64,000 nucleotides of DNA, from positions 1 through 64,000 of the forward strand of contig NZ_MRCI01000003.1 in NCBI RefSeq assembly GCF_001922575.1. Reading direction: 5' to 3'. Numbering within the stretch: position 1 is the first letter of the stretch; the number at the start of each line of letters is the position of its first letter. Source of the stretch: Neptunomonas phycophila. Its GTDB lineage: Bacteria > Pseudomonadota > Gammaproteobacteria > Pseudomonadales > Balneatricaceae. Below, one piece after another: positions 18,324 to 28,403 of the stretch. A model generated the notes under the pieces. It saw only the letters and a program-made list of their open reading frames with translations. It was not told the DNA's origin and searched no databases. Made by a program: the position numbers and the translations under genes.

Positions 18324-19271
18324 GTGAGAATTATTTTTGCCGGAACACCGGATTTTGCGGCCAGCAGCCTGTCGGCACTTTTGGATACAGATCATGAAAT
18401 TATTGCTGTCTACACCCAGCCTGACCGACCGGCAGGGCGTGGCCGAAAACTCACTGCCAGCCCGGTAAAGCAACTCGCCCTCGATAACAACATCCCTGTG
18501 TACCAGCCCGCTTCTCTTAAAGACCACGCCGAACAACAAATACTGGCAGACTTAAACGCCGATTTAATGGTCGTTGTCGCTTACGGTTTATTACTCCCCA
18601 AAGCGGTATTAGACACACCCAAACGCGGCTGCATTAATGTCCATGGCTCTTTATTACCTCGTTGGCGCGGCGCGGCACCTATACATCGCGCTGTATTAGC
18701 AGGTGATAGCGAAACGGGCATAACCATCATGCAAATGGATGTCGGACTCGACACAGGTGATATGCTGTATGAAGTAAGCTGCCCCATTAACGAGACCGAT
18801 ACCTCTGGCGATTTACACGACCGTTTAGCCAAACTTGGTGCAGGCGCTTTAACCGACACACTAACCTTGTTAGAGCAGGGCGCTATAACCCCGCAGCCTC
18901 AAGATGACAGCCAAGCCTGCTATGCACATAAACTCGAAAAACAAGAAGGCTTAATTGATTGGAGCCAAACCGCGCAACACGTTGACCGACAGGTGCGCGG
19001 CTTATTCCCATGGCCAGGCTGCTTTACGACGCTTAACGGTGATAACCTTCGTATTCATGCAACCACACCTTCAGAGCAAACTATTGATCCTCAGCTTCCA
19101 CCAGGAACCATAGTTAACACAGACAACGGCGTTATTTTAGTCGCTTGTGGTGCAGGAACGGCTATCGCAATCACTCGCCTACAGATACCCGGTGGTAAGG
19201 CTTTGTCTTCTAAAGATGTGCTTAACTCACGTCGTTCGTTGTTTGCAGATGGGACTATATTAGGCCAATGA
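18324..19271 (+). CDS. fmt: methionyl-tRNA formyltransferase
   Basis: It formylates initiator Met-tRNA with 10-formyl-THF. I place the start at GTG 18324, which gives the canonical N-terminus RIIFAGTPDFAA preceded by AGG at a normal distance. A farther GTG (18288) adds 12 unconserved residues and lies right against the terminator T-run. The HGSLLPRWRGAAPIH motif (near residues 105-120) and D-x-G-D (VGLDTGDM) are present, followed by the C-terminal OB-like domain. The stop overlaps the rsmB start (ATGA). Confidence 0.96.
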   Translation: MRIIFAGTPDFAASSLSALLDTDHEIIAVYTQPDRPAGRGRKLTASPVKQLALDNNIPVYQPASLKDHAEQQILADLNADLMVVVAYGLLLPKAVLDTPKRGCINVHGSLLPRWRGAAPIHRAVLAGDSETGITIMQMDVGLDTGDMLYEVSCPINETDTSGDLHDRLAKLGAGALTDTLTLLEQGAITPQPQDDSQACYAHKLEKQEGLIDWSQTAQHVDRQVRGLFPWPGCFTTLNGDNLRIHATTPSEQTIDPQLPPGTIVNTDNGVILVACGAGTAIAITRLQIPGGKALSSKDVLNSRRSLFADGTILGQ

Positions 19272-20578
19272 GAAATATAAGAGCGCTTGCCGCCAACGCA
19301 ATCTATCCGTTATTGATGCATACAGGTTCGCTCAATCAATCACTGGTGAATGCACTGGACTCATGTCCAGAAAAAGACAGACCGTTGCTTCAGCAACTGT
19401 GTTACGGCACAGCGCGAAATTTTCCTCGACTGCTTTGTATTGCTGATTCGCTGATGGATCGCCCTCTACGCGAGCGTGATAATGATGTACTTGCTGTGCT
19501 GCTAGTTGGCTTATACCAGCTTATGGACATGCGCATACCCGTGCATGCAGCCATTAGCGAAACAGTCGACGCGGTTCACCAGCTCGATCGAGGTAGCCTT
19601 TCCGGTTTAGTCAATGCAGTGCTTCGCCGTTTTGATCGCGAAAAAGAAGATATTTTAGACGCGCTCTATGATGACATTACCTATCATTACAATCATCCTG
19701 AGTGGTTTATTCAAAAGCTCAAAGCCAATTGGCCCGAGTTTTGGCAAACGATCCTTGAAGAAAACAACCATCAAGCCCCTTTAACCCTCCGCATCAATCG
19801 CCAACATGTTTCACGTGAAACCTATCACCACATGCTGCAAGAAGCAGGTCACGGCTCAGAATTGACACGTTGGAGTGAAGACGGGATCGTTTTAGACGAG
19901 CCATGCGATGTCCATGTATTGCCTCATTTTTCAGATGGTTGGGTCAGCGTACAAGACGAAGCCGCACAGATCGCCGCACAACTCGTCAACTCAAGTCCTG
20001 GCGAAAGAATCTTAGATGCATGTGCAGCACCGGGTGGGAAATTGTGCCATTTGTTGGAACAGGCCAGTGTTTACGAGAGCGAGGACATCACCATTGATGC
20101 GTTAGAGATAGATCGACGCCGAGCTAAGCGCATCACAGAAAATTTAGATCGCCTCAATCAGACCTGTAACCTTATGGTGGGCGATGCTTCTGAAACAGAT
20201 TGGTGGAATCAAGAACCCTACGACAAAATGCTAGTCGATGCTCCATGCAGCGCCACAGGTGTAATACGCCGCAACCCAGACATTAAAATTTTACGTACCG
20301 GCGAAGCGATACATCAATTATCAGCCATACAAATGGCTATTCTCAAAAATCTGTGGCCAATGCTCAAAAAAGGCGGCACATTGGTGTATGCAACTTGCTC
20401 CATTTTTTCGCAAGAAAACGACAAACTGATTAAGCGCTTTATTGCAGAGACCGAAGATGCAGAGCACCAACCCATCTCGGCCGAGTGGGGAATTGAGCGA
20501 CCTTATGGCCGCCAACTCTTCCCGCAACGCAATGGGCATGATGGCTTTTATTATGCCGTCATTAAAAAAATAGGCTGA
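19268..20578 (+). CDS. rsmB: 16S rRNA (cytosine-967-C5)-methyltransferase
   Basis: A 436-aa RsmB/Sun protein: an N-terminal NusB-like helical domain (residues 1-135) and a C-terminal Rossmann methyltransferase. The SAM loop is DACAAPGGK; the two catalytic cysteines are in VDAPCSATG and ATCSI. It overlaps fmt by 4 bp and is 13 bp from trkA. A ParB-type palindrome lies within the coding sequence at 19807. Confidence 0.97.
   Translation: MRNIRALAANAIYPLLMHTGSLNQSLVNALDSCPEKDRPLLQQLCYGTARNFPRLLCIADSLMDRPLRERDNDVLAVLLVGLYQLMDMRIPVHAAISETVDAVHQLDRGSLSGLVNAVLRRFDREKEDILDALYDDITYHYNHPEWFIQKLKANWPEFWQTILEENNHQAPLTLRINRQHVSRETYHHMLQEAGHGSELTRWSEDGIVLDEPCDVHVLPHFSDGWVSVQDEAAQIAAQLVNSSPGERILDACAAPGGKLCHLLEQASVYESEDITIDALEIDRRRAKRITENLDRLNQTCNLMVGDASETDWWNQEPYDKMLVDAPCSATGVIRRNPDIKILRTGEAIHQLSAIQMAILKNLWPMLKKGGTLVYATCSIFSQENDKLIKRFIAETEDAEHQPISAEWGIERPYGRQLFPQRNGHDGFYYAVIKKIG
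19807..19822. promoter_or_regulatory. parS-like centromere site (15/16 match)
   Basis: TGTTTCACGTGAAACC inside rsmB matches the ParB-binding consensus TGTTtCACGTGaAACA except for the last base. Two perfect palindromes follow at 27661 and 33984. Confidence 0.75.
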
Positions 20579-20591
20579 GAAACCAAAACGC

Positions 20592-21965
20592 ATGAAGATA
20601 ATCATCTTAGGAGCCGGTCAAGTTGGTGCATCCCTTGCGGAAAACTTGGCCAATGAAGCCAATGACATCACCATAATCGATACCGACATTGGGCGCTTAC
20701 GTGAGCTACAGGACCGTTTAGATATCCGCACGGTTAACGGTAAAGCGTCACACCCAAGCCTACTGAACCAAGCAGGGGCTCAAGACGCCGACATGCTGAT
20801 TGCCGTTACTAACAGTGACGAGGTCAACATGATCGCCTGCCAGATAGGCCAGACGCTGTACAATATTCCGACCAAAATCGCTCGGGTCCGTGAGCATGAT
20901 TACCTTCAACAAGAAAACCTCTTTAATCGAGAAAACCTGCCTATCGATGTTCTGATCAGCCCTGAGAAGCTAGTTACCGAGCATATTAAACGGATGATCC
21001 AATATCCCGGAGCGCTCCAAGTTCTCGATTTTGCAGATGGAAAAGCGCAGCTTGTTGCCGTTAAAGCCTATTACGGTGGACCTTTGGTAGGGCGTGAGAT
21101 TTCTTATTTACGCACCCACATGCCGAATACCGATACTCGTGTTGCTGCAATATTCCGACAAGGCAAGGCGATCATCCCGCAGGGCAATACGGTAATCGAA
21201 GCAGATGATGAGGTCTTCTTTATCGCGGCGCGAAAAGACATTCGCAGTGTAATGAGCGAGCTACGCCGTCTCGACAATCCTTACAAGCGCATCATCATTG
21301 CCGGCGGCGGTAACATTGGCGCCCGATTGGCTGAAAACCTAGAAAAGAAATATCAAGTAAAAATCATTGAGCGCAATATTAATCGCTGTAACGACCTGGC
21401 TCGAACGCTGAGCAACACCATCGTTTTACATGGCAGTGCGTCAGATCGAGATTTACTACTTGAAGAAAACATAGAAGACACCGATGTTTTTTGTGCCCTG
21501 ACAAACGACGACGAAGCCAACATCATGGCTTCTATGCTCGCCAAACGACTAGGCGCGCGCTCCGTCATGACACTAATTAACAACCCAGCCTATGTAGATT
21601 TAGTGCAGGGCGGTGTGATTGATATCGCAATTTCTCCACAACAAACCACGATAGGCGCTTTGCTAACACATGTACGGCGGGGCGATGTAGTAGCCGTCCA
21701 TTCTTTACGACGCGGAGCAGCAGAAGCGTTAGAAGCCGTTGCGCATGGCGACAAACGCAGCTCAAAAGTTGTCGGAAGGGCGCTTGAAGATATTAACCTT
21801 CCACCCGGCACCACCATTGGTGCCATTGTACGAAACGATGAAGTACTCATTGCTCACGATGATGTCATTGTTGAAAACGGTGATCATGTGATTCTCTTTT
21901 TAGTCGACAAACGCCGAATAGGCGAGGTCGAGCGATTATTCCAAGTTGGCCTAGCCTTTTTCTGA
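20592..21965 (+). CDS. trkA: Trk potassium uptake system, NAD-binding subunit TrkA
   Basis: A 457-aa protein with two tandem RCK modules. Each starts with a Rossmann nucleotide-binding loop ([11 protein letters not shown] at residues 7-17 and [12 protein letters not shown] near 237) and is followed by a TrkA-C domain. It sits on the cytoplasmic face and gates TrkH in response to nucleotide. It is 15 bp from trkH, its channel partner. Confidence 0.97.
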   Translation: MKIIILGAGQVGASLAENLANEANDITIIDTDIGRLRELQDRLDIRTVNGKASHPSLLNQAGAQDADMLIAVTNSDEVNMIACQIGQTLYNIPTKIARVREHDYLQQENLFNRENLPIDVLISPEKLVTEHIKRMIQYPGALQVLDFADGKAQLVAVKAYYGGPLVGREISYLRTHMPNTDTRVAAIFRQGKAIIPQGNTVIEADDEVFFIAARKDIRSVMSELRRLDNPYKRIIIAGGGNIGARLAENLEKKYQVKIIERNINRCNDLARTLSNTIVLHGSASDRDLLLEENIEDTDVFCALTNDDEANIMASMLAKRLGARSVMTLINNPAYVDLVQGGVIDIAISPQQTTIGALLTHVRRGDVVAVHSLRRGAAEALEAVAHGDKRSSKVVGRALEDINLPPGTTIGAIVRNDEVLIAHDDVIVENGDHVILFLVDKRRIGEVERLFQVGLAFF

Positions 21966-21980
21966 TCAGCGGGGATCACT

Positions 21981-23429
21981 ATGCGCTATCGCGTCATTTT
22001 ACGAATACTTGGCATATTACTCATGGTTTTCAGCATCACAATGCTGCCGCCTGTCGTCGTGTCTTTTCTCTACGATGATGGCCATGACTTCGCGTTCATT
22101 GGTGCGTTTGCCATTACCCTCGCAACGGGCTTTGTGATTTGGCTACCCGTTTACCGGGTTAGAGAAGACTTACGAACACGTGATGGGTTCTTAGTAACCG
22201 TGCTTTTCTGGGTGGTTCTCGGGCTATTCGGCTCCATTCCATTGATGATTTCTGAAAGCCCACATCTCACCGTAGTAGATGCTGTTTTTGAGTCGTTATC
22301 AGGCTTAACAACGACGGGGGCAACCGTTATAACGGGCATTGATTCACTGCCCAAGTCTATCCTCTTTTACCGCCAACAGCTTCAATGGCTGGGTGGCATG
22401 GGTATCATTGTATTAGCAGTAGCTATTCTCCCTATGCTAGGTATCGGGGGGATGCAGCTGTATCGTGCTGAGACACCGGGGCCCGTTAAAGACAGCAAAC
22501 TGACCCCACGCATTACCGAAACAGCGAAGGCGCTTTGGTACATTTACCTTTCACTCACTATCGTGTGTGGTTTAGGTTTTTGGCTGGCAGGGATGACACC
22601 CTTTGATGCGATTTGCCATAGCTTCTCAACCGTGGCAATTGGTGGTTTCTCAACCCATGACGCTAGTATTGGTTACTTTGATAGTGCGGTTATAGAAGCG
22701 ATTTGTGTATTTTTCATGGTCGTCTCTTCAGTTAACTTTGGTTTGCATTTCTTTGCCTGGCGCCAACGTTCTTTACTTCACTATTTTGAAGACCCTGAAT
22801 TTAAGTTTTATTTGGGCATTTTAAGCACCATTATCTTAGTCACATTATTCTCTTTGATAGCGACATCAACGTATGGCCCAGTAGAGTCATTCCGTAAGTC
22901 GGTATTCATGGTGGTATCTGTCGCTACCACAACCGGCTTCGCAACTGCCGACTTCGCGCACTGGCCTGCTATGCTGCCTTTCATGCTGTTTATTGCGGCC
23001 TTTGCTGGCGGGTGTGCCGCTTCAACGGGCGGCGGTATGAAGGTGATCCGAATCTTACTGATCTTGAAGCAGGGCTATCGCGAGATTTTACGCTTAGTTC
23101 ACCCCAATGCCGTGATACCCGTCAAAGTAGGGAACAAGCCTATTTCGGACAAGGTACTCGAAGCGGTGTGGGGCTTCTTCTCGGTCTACCTACTTGTCTT
23201 TGTTGTTATGCTGATTGCGTTACTGGGCACAGGCTTAGATCAAATCACAGCATGGTCCGCCGTTGGCGCAACACTCAATAACTTAGGCCCTGGGTTAGGG
23301 GAAGTGTCCACCCATTACGGCGAATTGAATGACACTGCAAAATGGATTTTATGCTTGGCAATGCTGATGGGCCGTTTAGAGGTATTTACGTTGCTCGTGT
23401 TGTTTACGCCTGCGTTTTGGCGACGTTAA
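21981..23429 (+). CDS. trkH: Trk potassium uptake channel TrkH
   Basis: A 482-aa inner-membrane protein with eight or more membrane segments arranged as four M1-P-M2 repeats. The filter-loop motifs are visible: LTTTGATVI, VAIGGFSTHD, ATTTGFATAD and LNNLGPGLGE. It forms a K+ uptake channel gated by TrkA, encoded just upstream. Confidence 0.97.
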   Translation: MRYRVILRILGILLMVFSITMLPPVVVSFLYDDGHDFAFIGAFAITLATGFVIWLPVYRVREDLRTRDGFLVTVLFWVVLGLFGSIPLMISESPHLTVVDAVFESLSGLTTTGATVITGIDSLPKSILFYRQQLQWLGGMGIIVLAVAILPMLGIGGMQLYRAETPGPVKDSKLTPRITETAKALWYIYLSLTIVCGLGFWLAGMTPFDAICHSFSTVAIGGFSTHDASIGYFDSAVIEAICVFFMVVSSVNFGLHFFAWRQRSLLHYFEDPEFKFYLGILSTIILVTLFSLIATSTYGPVESFRKSVFMVVSVATTTGFATADFAHWPAMLPFMLFIAAFAGGCAASTGGGMKVIRILLILKQGYREILRLVHPNAVIPVKVGNKPISDKVLEAVWGFFSVYLLVFVVMLIALLGTGLDQITAWSAVGATLNNLGPGLGEVSTHYGELNDTAKWILCLAMLMGRLEVFTLLVLFTPAFWRR

Positions 23430-23452
23430 CGTTTAAACCCACATACGAATAG

Positions 23453-23482
23453 AGCAAGATTAGTGCAGCGACTAATCTTGCT
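23453..23482. terminator. bidirectional hairpin between trkH and the acyltransferase gene
   Basis: A perfect 12-bp stem (AGCAAGATTAGT/ACTAATCTTGCT) with loop GCAGCG lies between the convergent genes. It overlaps the stop codon of the minus-strand gene. The T-tracts are short, so termination strength is uncertain. Confidence 0.6.
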
Positions 23483-24374
23483 TTGCATAAATCTTTGATT
23501 CACCCGCGGGTCGGGTATTAAAGCGTTTGTATTCCCACTGGTATTGAGCAGGGGCATGGGCTACGCACTGTTCTACCGAAGCATTCAATCCTGATAAAGC
23601 CGTTAATGGCTCATCGCTGTAGATATCTGGATGCACGGCTTTGAAATAAATATCAAATTGATCAGTACCCTCTAACCGTAATGCGTAGCCGCATACGACG
23701 GTTGTCTTAGTCTGCTTGACCAGCTGGGTAAACAGTTTCATTGTGTAAGCCTGAACACCAAAGAAAGGGGCAAACTCTCCACTGCCTTTAGCCGGCTCCT
23801 GATCCGGAAGTATTCCTACGGCTTCTTTCTTTTTTAATGCTTTAATCACTTTACGCACACCGCTTAAATCCGCAGGGGCTAAGTTTGTACCCAAACGTGC
23901 GCGCATTTTTTTGATTAAATCATCCATCATTTTCAATTTGGGCGGTCGGTACATTACGGTTACAGGGCACTTATTCGATACGTAAAGATTGAGCACTTCC
24001 CAGTTCCCTAAGTGCGGTGCCAATATAATAACGCCTTTCCCATGAGCTATAGCTTCAGTCAGAATAGACTCGCCATGTACATTACGAACTTTTTTAAGCG
24101 TGCGCTCAGGCTTCCACAGCCACGACATGCCCGCTTCAGTAATTGACATACCCGTGTGCAGCAGACTTTCGTTGATCAAGGCTTCTTGTTGTGCATCGGA
24201 AAGTTGTGGATAACATAAGGAGATATTTTGACGTGTGATTCGATGCATATCACCTTGTGAATTGGCAATGAAGCGCCGGCCTATCATGCGGCCTAGCCTT
24301 TGAGCGAGTGATAAGGGCAACAAAGCAAAGATGCCAAGCGCACCCACAGCGAACAATGATTTTAATAACTGCAT
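23472..24374 (-). CDS. LpxL/LpxM-type lipid A acyltransferase
   Basis: About 300 aa with an N-terminal hydrophobic anchor and the acyltransferase HX4E motif (HLGNWE near residue 120), followed by MYRPPK and GILPDQEP, as in the late lipid A acyltransferase family (LpxL/HtrB, LpxM, LpxP). These transfer an acyl chain to Kdo2-lipid IVA on the inner face of the cytoplasmic membrane. I start at the ATG at 24374; a TTG at 24389 would add five residues. It is transcribed toward trkH and divergent from glyQ. Which family member it is cannot be told from sequence alone. Confidence 0.9.
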   Translation of the reverse strand: MQLLKSLFAVGALGIFALLPLSLAQRLGRMIGRRFIANSQGDMHRITRQNISLCYPQLSDAQQEALINESLLHTGMSITEAGMSWLWKPERTLKKVRNVHGESILTEAIAHGKGVIILAPHLGNWEVLNLYVSNKCPVTVMYRPPKLKMMDDLIKKMRARLGTNLAPADLSGVRKVIKALKKKEAVGILPDQEPAKGSGEFAPFFGVQAYTMKLFTQLVKQTKTTVVCGYALRLEGTDQFDIYFKAVHPDIYSDEPLTALSGLNASVEQCVAHAPAQYQWEYKRFNTRPAGESKIYAKQD

Positions 24375-24478
24375 GAATAAACCAGCCAAAAGCGCGATGA
24401 TAACAAGATAATGCGCTAATTATAGCGAATTAGTCTGCTCTAGCCTCGCACTAAGAACGCAAAAAGCGATCAATCGTG

Positions 24479-24484
24479 TATAAT
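24479..24484 (+). promoter_or_regulatory. putative -10 box for glyQS
   Basis: A perfect TATAAT lies 42 bp before the glyQ ATG. I do not see a good -35 at 16-18 bp, so this is a partial promoter call. Confidence 0.45.
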
Positions 24485-24525
24485 TTGGCGCTAATTTTTA
24501 AACTTTTTTTCTTCAGAATTCAGCA

Positions 24526-25497
24526 ATGGTGGTTTCCGTGACTGATCAAACGACTCCGGACGCAAGCACGTTTCAGGGGCTAATTTTGGCTCTGCAAACA
24601 TTCTGGGCCGAGCAAGGCTGTGTACTTGTTCAACCTCTCGACATGGAAGTAGGCGCGGGGACGTTCCATCCAGCGACTTTCTTACGCGCAATAGGGCCTG
24701 AAAACTGGCGCTCTGCTTATGTCCAACCTAGCCGCCGTCCAACTGACGGTCGCTATGGCGAAAACCCAAACCGCTTGCAACATTACTATCAGTTTCAAGT
24801 AGTCATCAAACCGTCTCCCGACAATTTTCAAGAACTCTATCTTGAGTCTTTGAAACGGCTAGGTGTCGACCTCAATATCCACGATGTTCGCTTCGTTGAA
24901 GATAACTGGGAATCACCAACACTGGGCGCGTGGGGGCTTGGCTGGGAAGTCTGGTTAAACGGCATGGAAGTCACCCAATTTACCTACTTCCAACAAGCTG
25001 GCGGTCTTGAGTGTTATCCCGTTACTGGCGAAATCACATATGGCTTAGAACGTATTGCGATGTATTTGCAAAACGTAGACAGCGTATACGACTTAATCTG
25101 GACAAAGAACCCCGATGGCAGCGTTGTAACTTACGGTGATGTTTTCCACCAAAACGAAGTTGAAATGTCGACTTATAACTTCGAACATGCCGATGTGCCT
25201 AAGCTATTTGAAAACTTTGATCACTACGAAGTCGAGTGTAACAAGTTGCTAGCCGCTAAACTCCCGCTACCTGCCTACGAGATGGTGCTAAAAGCTTCTC
25301 ACACATTTAATTTGCTCGATGCTCGCCATGCGATTTCGGTAACAGAGCGCCAACGCTACATCTTGCGCGTTCGTACATTGGCCCGCGAAGTTGCTCAAGG
25401 CTATTTTAATACGCGCCGCGAACTTGGCTTCCCGATGGCATCCGAAGACATCCGCAATGAAGTATTGGCCGCTACCGCTGCGCAGGAGGAGAAGTAA
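24526..25497 (+). CDS. glyQ: glycyl-tRNA synthetase alpha subunit
   Basis: A 323-aa catalytic subunit of the heterotetrameric bacterial GlyRS. It is very close to the E. coli form: [18 protein letters not shown] at the start, [20 protein letters not shown], and [21 protein letters not shown]. It has an N-terminal extension of about 14 residues before the conserved TFQG. The stop overlaps the glyS start as TAATG. Confidence 0.98.
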   Translation: MVVSVTDQTTPDASTFQGLILALQTFWAEQGCVLVQPLDMEVGAGTFHPATFLRAIGPENWRSAYVQPSRRPTDGRYGENPNRLQHYYQFQVVIKPSPDNFQELYLESLKRLGVDLNIHDVRFVEDNWESPTLGAWGLGWEVWLNGMEVTQFTYFQQAGGLECYPVTGEITYGLERIAMYLQNVDSVYDLIWTKNPDGSVVTYGDVFHQNEVEMSTYNFEHADVPKLFENFDHYEVECNKLLAAKLPLPAYEMVLKASHTFNLLDARHAISVTERQRYILRVRTLAREVAQGYFNTRRELGFPMASEDIRNEVLAATAAQEEK

Positions 25498-27545
25498 TGT
25501 CTACACGCGATTTTTTAGTAGAACTAGGTACTGAAGAACTGCCACCCAAAGCATTGCTGTCGCTGTCTAATGCATTCACTCAAGGCATCACTGAAGGCCT
25601 GAAAAAAGCGAACATTAGCTTTGGCGAAGTTACTAGCTACGCTGCGCCACGTCGTCTAGCTGTAAAGATAAGTCAGCTGTCAGAACAACAGCCGGATGCA
25701 GAGATTGAGAAACGCGGCCCTAGCTGTAAAGCACCAGAGAAAGCCGTAGAAGGTTTTGCTCGCTCGTGCGGCGTAACTGCTGATCAACTGCAAGTATTGA
25801 ATACAGATAAAGGTGATTACTTCATCTACAAAACCGTAGAGAAGGGCACCGAGACCAGCTCGTTATTAGAAGGTATCGTTGAGCAATCGCTAAACAACTT
25901 ACCCATACCGAAACGCATGCGTTGGGGTTCCAGCCGCGTTGAATTTGTTCGCCCTGCCAAATGGTTAGTTATGTTGTTTGGTGACCAGGTTGTTCCCGCT
26001 AGCATCCTTGGTCTTGAATCGGGCCGCCATACTATGGGCCACCGTTTCCATTACAACCAACCCATTGAGATCATGGCAGCGGATGAATATGACCAGAAGC
26101 TATTATCTCCCGGCTATGTTATTGCAGATTTTGCAGCGCGACGTGAAAAGATTCGTGAACAAATTATTGCGGCGGGTACTGCTCTAGGCGGGACTACAGA
26201 AATTGATGAAGACTTGCTGGATGAAGTCACCGCACTTAATGAATGGCCTGTTGCCTTAACAGGGCGCTTTGAAGAACGCTTTTTAGATGTACCGCCAGAA
26301 GCGCTTATCCTGTCAATGAAAGAGAACCAAAAGTACTTTCATGCAGTAGATGCAAAAGGCAACTTAATGCCTTACTTCATCACAGTGGCTAATATCGAAT
26401 CTACCGATCCACAACAAGTAATTGAGGGTAACGAGAAAGTGATCCGCCCTCGTCTTGCTGACGCGGCTTTCTTTTTTGAAACTGATAAAAAAGAGACGCT
26501 GGCATCACGTACAGAGCGCTTGAATACAGTTGTCTTTCAAAACCAGCTTGGAACGGTCTACGATAAGGCGACCCGCATCTCTGCACTAGCCGCTTATATC
26601 GCAGGGCAGCTAGGCAATGATCAACAGACAGCCGAACGTGCGGGCTACCTCGCTAAAGGCGACTTACTAAGCGACATGGTCTATGAATTTACGGACCTTC
26701 AAGGGCTCATGGGTTATCACTATGCATTGCATGATGGTGAAGGCGAGGCCGTAGCTAAAGCCATTAATGAGCAATATCTGCCAAAGTTTGCTGGTGATGA
26801 GTTACCCGAAACTGAGGCCGGTATCGCGGTAGCAATTGCAGACCGTCTTGATACCTTAACAGGGCTTTTCGGTATCAAGCAGCCACCGACAGGCTCTAAA
26901 GACCCGTTTGCATTACGCCGTGCTTCCCTAGGTGTGCTGCGCATCCTTATTGAGCGTAACCTAGATTTAGATCTTAAAGACCTAATTACTAAGGCGGCTT
27001 CATTACACAAAAGTTTACCAGCAGCTGAAACCGTAACAGAACAAGTCACTGACTTTATGCTGGAGCGCTTACGAGCCTGGTATGAAGATAAAGGCGTAGC
27101 TATAGACAGCTACCTAGCCGTTCATGCTGTTAAGCCAACAAAGCCTTTAGACTTTGATAAGCGTGTTAGCGCTGTTAACGCCTTTAGATCGTTGCCTCAA
27201 GCAGCGTCATTAGCGGCTGCTAACAAGCGTGTTTCCAATATCATCGCTAAACAAGAGGGTGAAGTAACAGCGCTTAATACGGCTCTGTTAACTGAACCTG
27301 CCGAGCAAAAGCTGGCCCAAACTGTTGTCCAATTGAGCGAGCAAGTAACACCGTTATTTGCCGAAGGGAACTATCAGGATGCGCTTGAGAAACTCGCTAG
27401 TTTACAAACAGATGTAGATAGCTTTTTCGATAACGTAATGGTCATGGCCGATGATGAAGCCGTTAAAGCTAATCGTATTGCTTTACTTAGCCAGCTACGC
27501 TCTTTGTTTTTGCAGACCGCTGATATCTCGTTACTAAACGGATAG
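25497..27545 (+). CDS. glyS: glycyl-tRNA synthetase beta subunit
   Basis: A 682-aa subunit with an HD-like fold and a C-terminal anticodon-binding domain. The start STRDFLVELGTEELPPKAL is canonical. It works only with GlyQ, encoded just upstream with a 1-bp overlap. It is followed by a good terminator. Confidence 0.98.
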   Translation: MSTRDFLVELGTEELPPKALLSLSNAFTQGITEGLKKANISFGEVTSYAAPRRLAVKISQLSEQQPDAEIEKRGPSCKAPEKAVEGFARSCGVTADQLQVLNTDKGDYFIYKTVEKGTETSSLLEGIVEQSLNNLPIPKRMRWGSSRVEFVRPAKWLVMLFGDQVVPASILGLESGRHTMGHRFHYNQPIEIMAADEYDQKLLSPGYVIADFAARREKIREQIIAAGTALGGTTEIDEDLLDEVTALNEWPVALTGRFEERFLDVPPEALILSMKENQKYFHAVDAKGNLMPYFITVANIESTDPQQVIEGNEKVIRPRLADAAFFFETDKKETLASRTERLNTVVFQNQLGTVYDKATRISALAAYIAGQLGNDQQTAERAGYLAKGDLLSDMVYEFTDLQGLMGYHYALHDGEGEAVAKAINEQYLPKFAGDELPETEAGIAVAIADRLDTLTGLFGIKQPPTGSKDPFALRRASLGVLRILIERNLDLDLKDLITKAASLHKSLPAAETVTEQVTDFMLERLRAWYEDKGVAIDSYLAVHAVKPTKPLDFDKRVSAVNAFRSLPQAASLAAANKRVSNIIAKQEGEVTALNTALLTEPAEQKLAQTVVQLSEQVTPLFAEGNYQDALEKLASLQTDVDSFFDNVMVMADDEAVKANRIALLSQLRSLFLQTADISLLNG

Positions 27546-27585
27546 GCAGAACATTTTAGTGATAGATTAATCACTGCATCTTTTC

Positions 27586-27613
27586 AAAAGCCGGCTTCTA
27601 TGTCGGCTTTTTT
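27586..27613 (+). terminator. intrinsic terminator after glyS
   Basis: A 10-bp stem (AAAAGCCGGC/GTCGGCTTTT, with one G-T pair) and loop TTCTAT run into a T-tract, 40 bp past the glyS stop. Confidence 0.85.
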
Positions 27614-27926
27614 ATTTCCTCAAGCCTAACCACATACATGTATGCGTTAACAATGACCCATGTTTCACGTGAAACACTCATCATCAAGAAAGAGAAATAG
27701 GCACGTTTTAAAGAGCTATAAGCACAGGAACAGATCGTTCCAAGTCAGCATTAATAATAACCCTGCACCATCACACGTAAATCATACATCCTTGGTAACA
27801 TATATTAAAACCAACGTTCGTTAAGCATTAACAGCTATTTGAATAAGCGCAAGAACTAAGACAATTAACACGTCGGGCACATAATAACGCAGCCGATGGT
27901 ATGAACACATACGGCTCGGGGGACAC
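27614..27926. other. intergenic region upstream of the molybdenum hydroxylase operon
   Basis: About 310 bp with no credible open frame. It contains a perfect parS palindrome at 27661-27676 and must contain the promoter of the hydroxylase genes. I could not single out a convincing -35/-10 pair or operator. Confidence 0.6.
27661..27676. promoter_or_regulatory. parS centromere site (perfect palindrome)
   Basis: TGTTTCACGTGAAACA is a perfect 16-bp palindrome identical to the canonical chromosomal ParB-binding site. It lies between genes, about 27 kb from the putative oriC. Confidence 0.9.
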
Positions 27927-28403
27927 ATGAAAACTCTGAATATAAACGGAAATATCGTTCAAGCCGATGTCGCCGATGACACGCCTTTACTATGGGTGTT
28001 GCGCGATGAACTAGGTCTAACAGGCACTAAATACGGTTGCGGCATAGCACAATGCGGTGCATGTACAGTCCACATGGACGGCGCACCTGTACGTTCATGC
28101 TCATTACCAATAGGCGCGCTAACCGACCAAAAAATCACTACCATCGAAGCTATTGGCGAAACACAGGTAGGGCAAGCCGTACAAAAAGCATGGCTAGAAC
28201 ACGAAGTTGTTCAATGCGGTTATTGCCAATCTGGCCAGATAATGTCTGCAACAGCTTTATTAGCAAACAATAGCACTCCATCAGATTCAGACATAGACAT
28301 GGCTATGTCGGGAAACATTTGCCGGTGTGCAACTTACACTCGTATCCGCTCCGCTATTAAAGATGTGCAGTTCGTTGATGCGATGGAAGGAGCTTCATCA
28401 TGA
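27927..28403 (+). CDS. 2Fe-2S subunit of an isoquinoline 1-oxidoreductase-like molybdenum hydroxylase
   Basis: A 158-aa small subunit with two [2Fe-2S] sites: the plant-ferredoxin type ([16 protein letters not shown], residues about 38-53, plus a later Cys) and the helical type (CGYCQSGQ and CRCATY). This is the layout of IorA and related aldehyde/N-heterocycle oxidoreductases of the xanthine oxidase family. It passes electrons from the molybdenum centre to the cytochrome. Its stop overlaps the start of the large subunit gene by 4 bp. The substrate cannot be told. Confidence 0.93.
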   Translation: MKTLNINGNIVQADVADDTPLLWVLRDELGLTGTKYGCGIAQCGACTVHMDGAPVRSCSLPIGALTDQKITTIEAIGETQVGQAVQKAWLEHEVVQCGYCQSGQIMSATALLANNSTPSDSDIDMAMSGNICRCATYTRIRSAIKDVQFVDAMEGASS

